Assembly (NCBI GenBank): GCA_934101225.1
Contig: CAKOQK010000018.1
Location: 1 to 24,388 of the forward strand
DNA: 24,388 bases
DNA from: an uncultured Bacilli bacterium
GTDB taxonomy: Bacteria; Bacillota_I; Bacilli_A; RF39; UBA660
Direction of reading: 5' to 3'
Each line of letters starts with the position of its first letter. The stretch's first letter is position 1. The notes beneath the pieces were generated by a model, which was not told the origin of the DNA, did no database searches, and saw nothing but the letters and a program-made list of their open reading frames with translations. Positions 7,134 to 14,884 of this stretch are shown here, piece after piece. The position numbers were made by a program, and so were the translations under genes.

Positions 7134-8546
7134 ATGAATAAAAAGAAAAAGCCTAATGTAGTTCTTTATACAATATTTATGTTAATTGTATTTTTTGGTA
7201 TTACTGAATTAGGAATTTGGGGCTATGGTTCTGATACTTTAATTGATGCAATTACGAAATATCCACAAGGCTCTTTGGTTTTAAATGAAGCAGTTGTAGC
7301 AGCATTAGTATTAATTTTGATGTTATTATTTAAAAATTCTTATGTTTTTACACAACCAAGTGAAAAATTTAGTAAAGGCTTATTCTATGGTTTATATTAT
7401 ATAATAATAGCGAGTTTTATTACATTTTCGTCATTTATGGCAGTTGCATTTAAATTTAACGGTTATTCATTATTAAATGTGTTTGTTGGATGTTTTCTTA
7501 TCGGAGTTGCAGAAGAATTTTTATGTCGTGGATGGCTTTTAAATGAATTTTTAGAAAGATATGGAGACAGTAAAAAAGGAGTATGGTATTCAATAATTAT
7601 TTCTGGCATTATTTTTGGATTAATGCATTTAGGTAATATTAGTTCTTTTGGACAGGATATTCCGGAAACTATATCTCAAGCATTGTCTGCAGCAGGAACA
7701 GGAATATTTTTGGGCTTAATATATTACAAAACTAAGAATATTTGGTCAGTAATTTTCATACATGGATTTTGGGATTTTTCATTGTCTTTAAGTGATATAA
7801 TTCCTGTTCAAAGTACAACCGAAATTTTTACTACTTTGTCAGTTGTTTCTTTAGTATTTACAATTTTATCTTTCTTTGCTGAATTATTAAATTTAATACC
7901 TTATTTTAAAAATATAGATGAAGAGCCTAAAAAAAGTTCTGTTATTGTATTTGCAATTACAGGTATTATATTATCATTAATTTTTTCAATAATTTCTGTA
8001 TCTTTTAGTAATACTCATGGAGATTCATATAAATTTGATAGTATAAATATTGAGAAATATTCAATAACTAAAGATAATTATGAAGAATATTTTATAAATT
8101 ATGAAAATGTTGTAAATTCTGAAGATGCAGAAAATAGTACTAGAGAAAAGTATTCATTTAAATTAAGTAAAAATGATAAAGATAATCTAGTATTTACTAA
8201 TTTAAATACTAATTATGGTGTAGAGATTGAATGTGAATCGTTATATGATTATATAATAATGGAAGAAAAAGATTATTATGTTCTTGCTTATGTAGATTAT
8301 ACTGATAGTGCTAATCCGTTCTTAAAATATAATTATATTTATAAAAATAGTTTATCAAATGAGAATAGTTTTGTTGATGGTATTAAAAATAATTATAAAA
8401 AATATTTATTAAGTACTACTTCTAAATTGAGAATATTACATGATAGAGAAAATAATATTTTATATGTTGATGCGTATGATCCGGATTATGGAGATTATTT
8501 ATTAGTTAGTGAAGATAAAATGTCTATTTTAAATAGGGACAAATAA
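7134..8546 (+). CDS. CPBP-family intramembrane protease (CAAX-type) with extracytoplasmic tail
   Basis: 470 residues with about eight TM helices in the first 290. The CPBP/Abi motifs are all present: EEFLCRG (Glu127, Glu128, Arg132), FGLMH with His165, and HGFWDF with His210 and Asp214. In bacteria this family includes bacteriocin self-immunity and maturation proteins; in eukaryotes it includes the CAAX prenyl endopeptidase Rce1. Catalysis uses the Glu pair and His within the membrane. Residues about 293-470 form an additional polar, Asp/Asn/Tyr-rich domain after a last TM helix, longer than typical family members of 200-300 residues. The gene follows the preceding one by two bases with AAGGAG at 7119-7124, and is the last of the operon. 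A role in processing or resisting peptides handled by the ABC transporter is inference. Confidence 0.88.
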   Translation: MNKKKKPNVVLYTIFMLIVFFGITELGIWGYGSDTLIDAITKYPQGSLVLNEAVVAALVLILMLLFKNSYVFTQPSEKFSKGLFYGLYYIIIASFITFSSFMAVAFKFNGYSLLNVFVGCFLIGVAEEFLCRGWLLNEFLERYGDSKKGVWYSIIISGIIFGLMHLGNISSFGQDIPETISQALSAAGTGIFLGLIYYKTKNIWSVIFIHGFWDFSLSLSDIIPVQSTTEIFTTLSVVSLVFTILSFFAELLNLIPYFKNIDEEPKKSSVIVFAITGIILSLIFSIISVSFSNTHGDSYKFDSINIEKYSITKDNYEEYFINYENVVNSEDAENSTREKYSFKLSKNDKDNLVFTNLNTNYGVEIECESLYDYIIMEEKDYYVLAYVDYTDSANPFLKYNYIYKNSLSNENSFVDGIKNNYKKYLLSTTSKLRILHDRENNILYVDAYDPDYGDYLLVSEDKMSILNRDK

Positions 8547-8549
8547 AAA

Positions 8550-8575
8550 ATGGTTAGTTTGCACTAATCATTTTT
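8550..8575. terminator. Bidirectional intrinsic terminator
   Basis: Stem ATGGTTAG (8550-8557) with CTAATCAT (8564-8571), loop TTTGCA. It is followed by a T run on the plus strand (to 8575) and, because the left flank is A-rich (8541-8549), by a T-rich run on the minus strand too. It separates the ABC/peptidase operon from the convergent dehydrogenase operon. Confidence 0.75.
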
Positions 8576-8588
8576 GTTAGCAAATTTT

Positions 8589-9458
8589 TTACCAATTTTC
8601 TTTAATTTCTGGTCTGGAATCTGGTTTATTAACTACTTTCATGCCGAATCCAGCAGATGTTGTACCACCATCAACTAAGATATCAGTGCCAGTTAAGTAA
8701 CCATTTTGAGGATTAATGACTGAACTTATTAAGTAACCTATTTCTTCTGGTTTAGCACCACGATCAAATCCAGAATAATGTAGGCATAATTGTGTACCAG
8801 GTTCGTTTGCTTCTTTTACTGTCATTGGGGTGTGAACAAAACCTGGAGATACAGAAACAACACGAATATTTTTTTCTTTAGCATATTTATAGGCAGAATT
8901 TTTAACATACCATATAACAAAATTTTTAGATAGACAATATGCCATTTGAGAGGCATTATTTTTACCAACTAAATTACATCTTTTGACAACTTTTTTAATA
9001 AATAATTCTTCATTATTAAGTGCAAGATGATAACTTTTTTTAGGAATCATTATATTTGGTACTAGATATGCTGAACATGATGCAATATCGCAAATACAGC
9101 CTTCATTCATTACTTTATAAAATTCTTGATTAATATAGATAGTTCCTAAAGCATTTATTTTTATAATTTTTTCCGATGTGTTTCCGGTTCCTGAAACACC
9201 TGCTGAGTTAACTACTGCTACTACATTTCCTTTACTTTTAGCAAATTGAGCTAGTTTTTCAACATTTTCACGATTAGAAGTATCACATACATAATATTCT
9301 ACGTTAATATCATTTTCTTTTATTTCTTTAGTAGCGTTAATTAATTTTTCTTCATTTCTTCCACTTATTATTACTAAACTATTTTCTTTTGGCATCATTT
9401 TAGCTGTTGCTAAACCAATACCAGATGCTCCTCCTGTTATTACATAAATATTTTTCAT
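8589..9458 (-). CDS. Short-chain dehydrogenase/reductase with insertion before the active-site Tyr
   Basis: 289 residues with a Rossmann fold. NAD(P)-binding motif TGGASGIG at 8-15, NSAG (84-87) at the NNAG position, catalytic Ser (127 or 129, in IASCSAY), Tyr174 and Lys178 in YCLSK, then SPGFVHTP and the family-typical ending GYLTGTDILVDGG. Asp59 in VCDTS fits the adenine-ring contact. The Ser-to-Tyr spacing is about 45 residues instead of the usual 13-14; the extra segment lies between about 133 and 168. A similar insertion occurs in the 3-alpha-hydroxysteroid dehydrogenase/carbonyl reductase of Comamonas testosteroni, so a bulky alcohol or ketone substrate is possible but not shown. The C-terminus extends 20 residues beyond the usual end. 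The gene begins three bases after the kinase-like gene, whose end carries its ribosome binding site. Confidence 0.88.
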   Translation of the reverse strand: MKNIYVITGGASGIGLATAKMMPKENSLVIISGRNEEKLINATKEIKENDINVEYYVCDTSNRENVEKLAQFAKSKGNVVAVVNSAGVSGTGNTSEKIIKINALGTIYINQEFYKVMNEGCICDIASCSAYLVPNIMIPKKSYHLALNNEELFIKKVVKRCNLVGKNNASQMAYCLSKNFVIWYVKNSAYKYAKEKNIRVVSVSPGFVHTPMTVKEANEPGTQLCLHYSGFDRGAKPEEIGYLISSVINPQNGYLTGTDILVDGGTTSAGFGMKVVNKPDSRPEIKENW

Positions 9459-9461
9459 TTT

Positions 9462-10028
9462 TTATTCCTTCTTTCCATAATCATGATCTAATAGATTAAA
9501 TACATTTAATTTTAATTCTTCTAAAGTTCCATCATTAATAATTTTATGGTTATATTTCTCATAATTGTCAAGAGCGGTTTCAGTTCGATGAACACTTTCG
9601 GTTAGGTTTAAACTATTATCAAATTCAGGTCTAACTATGTTTATTTTGATGACATTTGGATATGTACTATTTATTGTGTCTAATTCTTCGGGTAATCTTG
9701 CATCGCTTATAGTGATTATATCAGCAAAATAGCTAAGTACTTTAATATCATCAACGATCCTTTTAATAAAATAATAATTATCAATTTTGTCTCTAATAAT
9801 GTCAGTACCTAGTTGTTGTAATAGGGTTCTTGGTTTAGTCTCTTCAGAGCCATCCCATGAACTTATTAATTTAGCATAATATTTAATATAAAAACTAAAT
9901 TGTAAGTTTATAACTTTCAAATTATTTTTTTCTCCATATTCTTTAATAAAACTAGCTGTTGTATCTTTACCAGCACGGGCTTTACCAGCTAGCATTATTA
10001 TTTTAGGATTTTTATTTTTTATTTCCAT
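9462..10028 (-). CDS. P-loop kinase, deoxynucleoside-monophosphate-kinase-like
   Basis: 188 residues, soluble. Walker A is GKARAGKDT (15-23), with the GKD(S/T) form seen in dNMP kinases and related small P-loop kinases. ISDARLPEELD (about 107-117) resembles the lid-side DxR region in this group, where an Arg contacts phosphate, and HRTETALDNYEKYNHKIIND near residues 147-166 matches the HxSE..L..y.yD..I.N pattern of phage-type dNMP kinases. It would transfer phosphate from ATP to a small, probably nucleotide substrate. Many such genes come from phages, but no other phage gene is present. Start ATG 10028 with AGAGGTAA upstream. It is cotranscribed with the dehydrogenase, a pairing with no obvious pathway. 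Confidence 0.72.
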   Translation of the reverse strand: MEIKNKNPKIIMLAGKARAGKDTTASFIKEYGEKNNLKVINLQFSFYIKYYAKLISSWDGSEETKPRTLLQQLGTDIIRDKIDNYYFIKRIVDDIKVLSYFADIITISDARLPEELDTINSTYPNVIKINIVRPEFDNSLNLTESVHRTETALDNYEKYNHKIINDGTLEELKLNVFNLLDHDYGKKE

Positions 10029-10225
10029 AAATTACCTCTTCTATTATAAATATAATATAATTTTAGGATTTTTTACATTTTTTTGTTAAGTAAAGTGTAA
10101 AGTTTTGTAATAATTTTTAATATAAAATAATTACAGTTCTTTTTTTAATGCTTTTAAATTTCTATAATTTTTTGAAATGAGGTCGTGCTGAAATACTAGT
10201 ACAGTTACATTTTTTGATTAAAAAA

Positions 10226-10256
10226 TTGCCTCTATTAATTTATTCAAACATATGAT
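10226..10256 (+). promoter_or_regulatory. Possible promoter of the 63-residue protein gene
   Basis: -35-like TTGCCT (10226-10231) and -10-like TATGAT (10251-10256) with a 19-base spacer, longer than ideal. Transcription would start a few bases before the ribosome binding site GGGAGGAGAT (10271-10280). Confidence 0.3.
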
Positions 10257-10284
10257 ATATTAGTCAATATGGGAGGAGATTAAT

Positions 10285-10476
10285 TTGTCATATGAATCTG
10301 CAAAAGCTAAATTAGCACCAAATGAGGGAATTAGTAAGGAACATTATATAGCTATGGAAAAAGCGAAAATTGATACAACAGAATCTTGTTTTGGTGGTAA
10401 AGGAATTTTAACAAATGAGCAATACCAAAAGGGTATGAAGTTAGTTCGTGAAATGAAAAAGAAAAAAGCTTGGTAG
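10285..10476 (+). CDS. Small soluble protein of unknown function, TTG start
   Basis: 63 residues, starting with TTG at 10285. The start is supported by a very strong ribosome binding site, GGGAGGAGAT at 10271-10280; the nearby ATG at 10292 is out of frame. The protein is hydrophilic with probable helices (SYESAKAKLAPNEG, KEHYIAMEKAKID, TNEQYQKGMKLVREMKKKK) and one Cys in the Gly-rich turn TESCFGGKG. There is no TM segment or signal peptide. The Lys-rich C-terminus could touch nucleic acid or membrane. I do not recognise the family. It has its own terminator at 10576-10625 and appears to be a single-gene unit. Confidence 0.68.
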   Translation: MSYESAKAKLAPNEGISKEHYIAMEKAKIDTTESCFGGKGILTNEQYQKGMKLVREMKKKKAW

Positions 10477-10575
10477 AAGTATTTGAAATGGTATGATATA
10501 AAAATCAACTTATTGTTAGATAAAAAATTTGTTTGTTTTATTTGACTTATGGTAGTCATATTAATAATATTTTAC

Positions 10576-10625
10576 AAGGGATGGTCCCACCGTTAATCTG
10601 AGGGGTTATCCCTTTATTTTTTTCT
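10576..10625 (+). terminator. Strong intrinsic terminator
   Basis: Thirteen-pair stem, AAGGGATGGTCCC (10576-10588) with GGGGTTATCCCTT (10602-10614), three of the pairs G-U, and a 13-base loop, followed by tattttttttctt. It is unusually GC-rich for this region. It ends the transcript of the 63-residue protein, about 100 bases after its stop. Confidence 0.75.
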
Positions 10626-10711
10626 TAAATTTTGATAGTTATAATTTTTGAAATTCTTCAATAAAATTAATTTGTGTGATAAAATATTATTTATCTAGGA
10701 GGTATATAATT

Positions 10712-13700
10712 ATGCTTGAAATTAAAAATATTTCTAAAGAATATAAAGTAGATAATTATACTCAAAAAGCACTTGATAATGTAAGTGTTAATTTTAGAGA
10801 TAATGAATTTGCATCAATATTAGGTCCATCAGGAAGTGGTAAAACAACACTTTTAAATATTATTGGTGGATTAGATAAATATGATAGTGGAGATTTAATT
10901 ATTAATGGAGTAAGTACTAAAAATTATAATGAAAGAGATTGGGATACTTATAGAAATCATAAAATTGGATTTATATTTCAAAGTTATAATTTAATTGGTC
11001 ATCAAACTATTTTGAGTAATGTAGAACTTGCTTTAACCTTAGCAGGAATATCTAAAGTAGAAAGAAGAAAAAGAGCAATAGAGGCACTTGATAAAGTAGG
11101 TTTAAAAGATCATATCAATAAAAGGCCAAATCAATTATCTGGTGGGCAAATGCAGAGAGTTGCTATTGCTAGAGCTTTAATAAATAATCCAGATATTCTT
11201 CTCGCTGATGAGCCTACGGGAGCATTAGATTCGGTTACAAGTGTCCAAATAATGGAGTTATTAAAAGAAGTATCTAAAGATAAATTAGTTATAATGGTTA
11301 CACATAATCCGGAACTTGCTAAAAAATATTCAACTAGAATAATTGAACTTAAAGATGGTAAGATAACAAGTGATAATAATCCATGTAAAGAGAAAAGTAA
11401 AATTTGTAAAAAGTTAGATAATGTTAAGAAAACATCAATGTCATTTATAACTGCACTTAGTTTATCTTTTAATAATTTAATGATTAAAAAGAAAAGAACT
11501 TTACTTGTCTCATTTGCTAGTTCAATTGGAATTATTGGTATTGCACTTATTTTAGGATTATCGACTGGTTTTCAAAATTATATAGATAAATTACAAGAAG
11601 ATACTTTAGCTAGTTATCCTTTAACAATTACAACTGAACATAGTGATTTAACTAATATGTTACTTACAATGGTTAGTGACGATAGTGATAATGATGGAGA
11701 TAAGGTAATTGAAAAACAATATATAAGTAGTATGTTTGGTAATGTTAAAAGTAATGATTTAAAGACATTTAAAGGTTATATTGATAAAAATTATGATTTA
11801 ATTAAAAATGATATTTCTACAATAAAGTATAGTTATAATGTTGAACCTTTAATTTATACAAGGGATGTTACTAATAAGATTACTAAAATAAATCCAAGTG
11901 ATATGTTTTCTTCTTTTGGTGCAAGTTCTATGTATTCTTTTTCTTCAGTGTTTAATCAAATGATTGATGATATATCTTCACTCGAAAAAGATTATAATGT
12001 GTTAGCAGGCAGTTGGCCTAAAAATTATAATGAAATGGTTATTGTTTTATCAAGTAAGAACACTATAAGTGATTTACTTGTTTATTCTTTAGGATTAAGA
12101 GATAGTAGTGAACTTAATAATATGATTAAAGATATTATGGCTGGTAAAGAAGTAAATATTAAAAATGATCCAATGGAATTTACTTATGAAGATTTAATGA
12201 ATGTTAAGTTAAAGTTAGTTAATCCAAGTGATATGTATAAATATAATTCTAAATATAAAGTATATGAAGATTTAAGTGAAGATAGTGATTATGTTAAAAA
12301 GATATATGATAGTGCGGAAGATTTAAAAATTGTTGGAGTTGTTGCACCTAACTCATCTAATTCTTCAATGAGTTTAATGGCAGGTGTTGCATATCCTAGT
12401 AGTTTAACTAAACATATTATTGAACTTGCTAGTGAAAGTGAAATTGTTAAAAAACAACTTGAAAATGAGAATATAGATGTATTTACTAATAAAGCATTTG
12501 ATAGTAAAAAGAGTAATACGAATATTAATTTTGAAGATATGATTAGTATAGATAAAGATATGCTTCAAAGCGCTTTTGGAATTAATTTAGATGAAAATAA
12601 ACTTAAAAATATGACAAATGGTTATACTAAAAAAATTGAAGAAAGTATTAGTACTGATAATAGTAGTGCTTTAAATGATTTTAATAAAGTTTTAAATGAT
12701 ATTATGAATGGATTTATTAATGATTATGATAGTAATCCGAGGGAAAGCGTTACTAAAGATAATGTAGTTTATAAAGTTATTAGTTTAAGTAAAGTTAGTG
12801 ATTATGTTAATGAATATATAAATAATAATAGTGTTAGTAATAGTTTAAGTGAACTTGAAAAGAATTATTATGTTCCATCTAATGTGTTTAAAGATACTTA
12901 TAAAGGTTTGTTACTCGCATTTTTAAATAGTTATATTGGATCTTATTCGGCAAATGATAGTTCATTTAACGATGGTATGGATGTTAGAGCATTATTTAAT
13001 AAAGATTTAATTGATAGTTCTTTAGATTTATTTTTAAAATCTAGTGCAGTAAGTCTAACTGGTAGTAAAATGTCTGATGGTATGTTAGAGGCTAAAATGA
13101 AAGTTAATATTTTAACTATGGTTGGAGAACTTAGTAATAATTTAGTTAAAGATGTTGCTTCTTCATTTAATGTTGATCAAGATAAAATTGCTAAGGCATT
13201 TAAATTTAATTTAAGTGAACAAGAATTAAGTAGATTAATGAATGCATTTTCAAGTAATGAGATGGGAAGTGCAAGTACTAATTTAAGTAGTTTAGGATAT
13301 CAAGATATTGAAAATCCAAGTATGATTTCGTTGTATTTTAATAGTTTTGATAGTAAAGAAAATGTGTTAAAGTTTATTGATAATTATAATGAACAAGTTA
13401 AAAATAATAATGAGGAAGATAAGGTAATTAATTATACTGATACTACTGGTATATTAATGAAATCTGTTAAAAAGATTGTTGATAGTGTAAGTTATGTTTT
13501 AATTGCGTTTGTATCAATAAGTTTAATTGTATCAAGTATTATGATTGGAATTATTACTTATATTAGTGTACTTGAAAGAACTAAAGAAATTGGTATTTTA
13601 AGAGCAATAGGTGCTTCTAAAAAGAATATTTCATCTATATTTAATGCTGAAACTTTTATTATAGGTTTGCTATCAGGAATAATTGGTATTGGAATATCAC

Positions 13701-13891
13701 TTGTTTTATTAGTGTTTATTAATCAATTAATTCATAAATTAACAGGAAATCCGGATATAACTGCGGTACTTCCATTAATTGGTTCAATAATATTAATTTG
13801 TTTAAGTGTGGTTTTAACTTTAATAGGTGGTTTAATTCCATCAAGAATAGCAAGTAAAAAAGATCCTGTTGAAGCACTTAGAACAGAATAG
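10712..13891 (+). CDS. Fused ABC transporter ATPase-permease, MacB-like topology
   Basis: 1059 residues from ATG 10712; AGGAGGT at 10697-10703 fixes this start, since the in-frame GTG at 10676 would place the ribosome binding site inside the gene. The ATPase domain has Walker A GPSGSGKTT (38-46), Q-loop Gln90, LSGGQ (142-146), Walker B ILLADEP (162-168) and His198. A linker follows, then TM1 (about 263-284), a very large extracytoplasmic region (about 290-920) rich in Ser, Asn, Asp and Lys, and a C-terminal FtsX domain with three TM helices (about 925-1050) containing LERTKEIGILRAIGASKKNI. This is the four-helix MacB layout with the ATPase at the N-terminus. The 630-residue ectodomain is far larger than the roughly 220 residues in E. 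coli MacB. It probably exports or extracts an extracytoplasmic peptide or lipoprotein. It is transcribed alone. Confidence 0.92.
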   Translation: MLEIKNISKEYKVDNYTQKALDNVSVNFRDNEFASILGPSGSGKTTLLNIIGGLDKYDSGDLIINGVSTKNYNERDWDTYRNHKIGFIFQSYNLIGHQTILSNVELALTLAGISKVERRKRAIEALDKVGLKDHINKRPNQLSGGQMQRVAIARALINNPDILLADEPTGALDSVTSVQIMELLKEVSKDKLVIMVTHNPELAKKYSTRIIELKDGKITSDNNPCKEKSKICKKLDNVKKTSMSFITALSLSFNNLMIKKKRTLLVSFASSIGIIGIALILGLSTGFQNYIDKLQEDTLASYPLTITTEHSDLTNMLLTMVSDDSDNDGDKVIEKQYISSMFGNVKSNDLKTFKGYIDKNYDLIKNDISTIKYSYNVEPLIYTRDVTNKITKINPSDMFSSFGASSMYSFSSVFNQMIDDISSLEKDYNVLAGSWPKNYNEMVIVLSSKNTISDLLVYSLGLRDSSELNNMIKDIMAGKEVNIKNDPMEFTYEDLMNVKLKLVNPSDMYKYNSKYKVYEDLSEDSDYVKKIYDSAEDLKIVGVVAPNSSNSSMSLMAGVAYPSSLTKHIIELASESEIVKKQLENENIDVFTNKAFDSKKSNTNINFEDMISIDKDMLQSAFGINLDENKLKNMTNGYTKKIEESISTDNSSALNDFNKVLNDIMNGFINDYDSNPRESVTKDNVVYKVISLSKVSDYVNEYINNNSVSNSLSELEKNYYVPSNVFKDTYKGLLLAFLNSYIGSYSANDSSFNDGMDVRALFNKDLIDSSLDLFLKSSAVSLTGSKMSDGMLEAKMKVNILTMVGELSNNLVKDVASSFNVDQDKIAKAFKFNLSEQELSRLMNAFSSNEMGSASTNLSSLGYQDIENPSMISLYFNSFDSKENVLKFIDNYNEQVKNNNEEDKVINYTDTTGILMKSVKKIVDSVSYVLIAFVSISLIVSSIMIGIITYISVLERTKEIGILRAIGASKKNISSIFNAETFIIGLLSGIIGIGISLVLLVFINQLIHKLTGNPDITAVLPLIGSIILICLSVVLTLIGGLIPSRIASKKDPVEALRTE

Positions 13892-13898
13892 TATATAG

Positions 13899-13929
13899 AG
13901 TAAGCAGATTAAATTTTGCTTGCTTTTTT
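13899..13929 (+). terminator. Intrinsic terminator of the fused ABC transporter gene
   Basis: Stem AGTAAGCA (13899-13906) with TGCTTGCT (13917-13924), one G-U pair, ten-base loop, followed by a T run to 13929. It begins eight bases after the stop codon. Confidence 0.75.
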
Positions 13930-14265
13930 GTGTTAATAAATATATAGAAAATGGAAAAATGTGTAACATCATTTAGGTTTATTAAAAAATAGAAGTTTTA
14001 CCTTTCTTCAATATAACTTTATTCAATTATTTTATTTGATATTTTTCCAATTACTTTTGTTAATTTATTATTTTTCCGATTTAAAACTATGGTTACAAAA
14101 TAACGTTTTGAAATTTAAATATATTTAAGTGTATATTTTCGATTATATAAACTTACTCAGACAAAATTGGTGTTGGTGATGGAAAATTTTACATTCTTTA
14201 AACATATTTCTATAATATTATGCTTTCTTATGTAATGTTAAATTTTTTAATAATAAGATAAAAAT
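13930..14265. other. Gene-free AT-rich intergenic stretch
   Basis: About 335 bases between the terminator of the fused transporter and the lemA promoter region. I see no conserved RNA element, tRNA or repeat here. An 18-codon frame at 14179-14235 exists, but there is no supporting evidence that it is used. Confidence 0.6.
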
Positions 14266-14300
14266 TTATACTATTATTTTTGAATGTTTAATAGTATAAT
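14266..14300 (+). promoter_or_regulatory. lemA promoter region overlapped by a long perfect dyad
   Basis: A perfect 11-base inverted repeat, TTATACTATTA (14266-14276) and TAATAGTATAA (14289-14299), separated by 12 bases. The right arm overlaps the -10 box TATAAT (14295-14300). The -35 region is poor (TATTAT at 14272-14277, in the left arm), consistent with a promoter needing or blocked by a regulator. As RNA the dyad would form an AT-only hairpin but has no T run after it, so a terminator is unlikely. Confidence 0.45.
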
Positions 14301-14323
14301 TTAGGTAGAAGGATGTGATAATT

Positions 14324-14872
14324 ATGTGGCTATGGATATTAATAGCTGTAATAGTAGTTGTTGTACTTTGGATAGTATCAACATATAATTCTTTAGTTGG
14401 TTTAAGAAATACTTGCCAAGAAGCATTTTCTACTATGGATGTATATTTAAAGAAGAGATGGGATTTAATTCCAAATTTAGTTGAAACTGTTAAAGGCTAC
14501 GCTAAACATGAAAAAGAAACTTTAGAGGAAGTTATTTCATTAAGAAATACTCCATATGAAGGCATGAGTGATGATGAGAAGGTTAAAACCAATCAAAAGT
14601 TAAGTCAAAGTGTTACAAAGATTATGGCTTTAGCAGAAGCTTATCCAGAATTAAAAGCTAATGAAAATTTTAAAGAATTAAGTAAAGATTTAAGTAAAAT
14701 TGAAGAAGATATTGCTAATTCAAGAAAATATTATAATGGTACTGTTAGAACTTATAATGATAAAATCGAAATGGTTCCTAGCAATATAGTAGCTGGTATT
14801 TTTGGATTTAAGACTAGAACTATGTTTGAAGTAGATGCTGCTGAAAGAGAAAATGTTAAGGTAAAATTTTAG
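14324..14872 (+). CDS. lemA: LemA family protein
   Basis: 182 residues from ATG 14324 (AGAAGGAT at 14307-14314; the upstream GTG at 14315 is too close to it). One N-terminal TM helix (about 2-20) leads into a long helical coiled domain. The family signatures are all visible: AFSTMDVYLKKRWDLIPNLV, VKGYAKHEKETLEEV, ANSRKYYNGTVRTYN and the P-S-N-I-V segment. The C-terminal region faces the cytoplasm or outside depending on orientation; LemA proteins are membrane-associated and of unsettled function, often paired with DUF2207 or TPM/M48-type partners. It is the first gene of a three-gene operon with DUF2207 and DUF1653 genes and is closely similar to the second copy at 23618-24166, which has the same length. 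Confidence 0.93.
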   Translation: MWLWILIAVIVVVVLWIVSTYNSLVGLRNTCQEAFSTMDVYLKKRWDLIPNLVETVKGYAKHEKETLEEVISLRNTPYEGMSDDEKVKTNQKLSQSVTKIMALAEAYPELKANENFKELSKDLSKIEEDIANSRKYYNGTVRTYNDKIEMVPSNIVAGIFGFKTRTMFEVDAAERENVKVKF

Positions 14873-14884
14873 AAGGTGAAAAAA

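Noticed and set aside
10583..10591. On the minus strand this reads GGTGGGACC, matching the GGTGGNACC core of T-box leaders.
   Set aside because: It lies in the stem of a plus-strand terminator, has no specifier-loop structure before it and no T run or aminoacyl-tRNA-related gene after it on the minus strand. It is a chance match.
14179..14235. An 18-codon frame (MENFTFFKHIS...) with GGTG-like bases before it.
   Set aside because: Very short, in AT-rich DNA, no promoter clearly serving it, and no recognisable peptide family.
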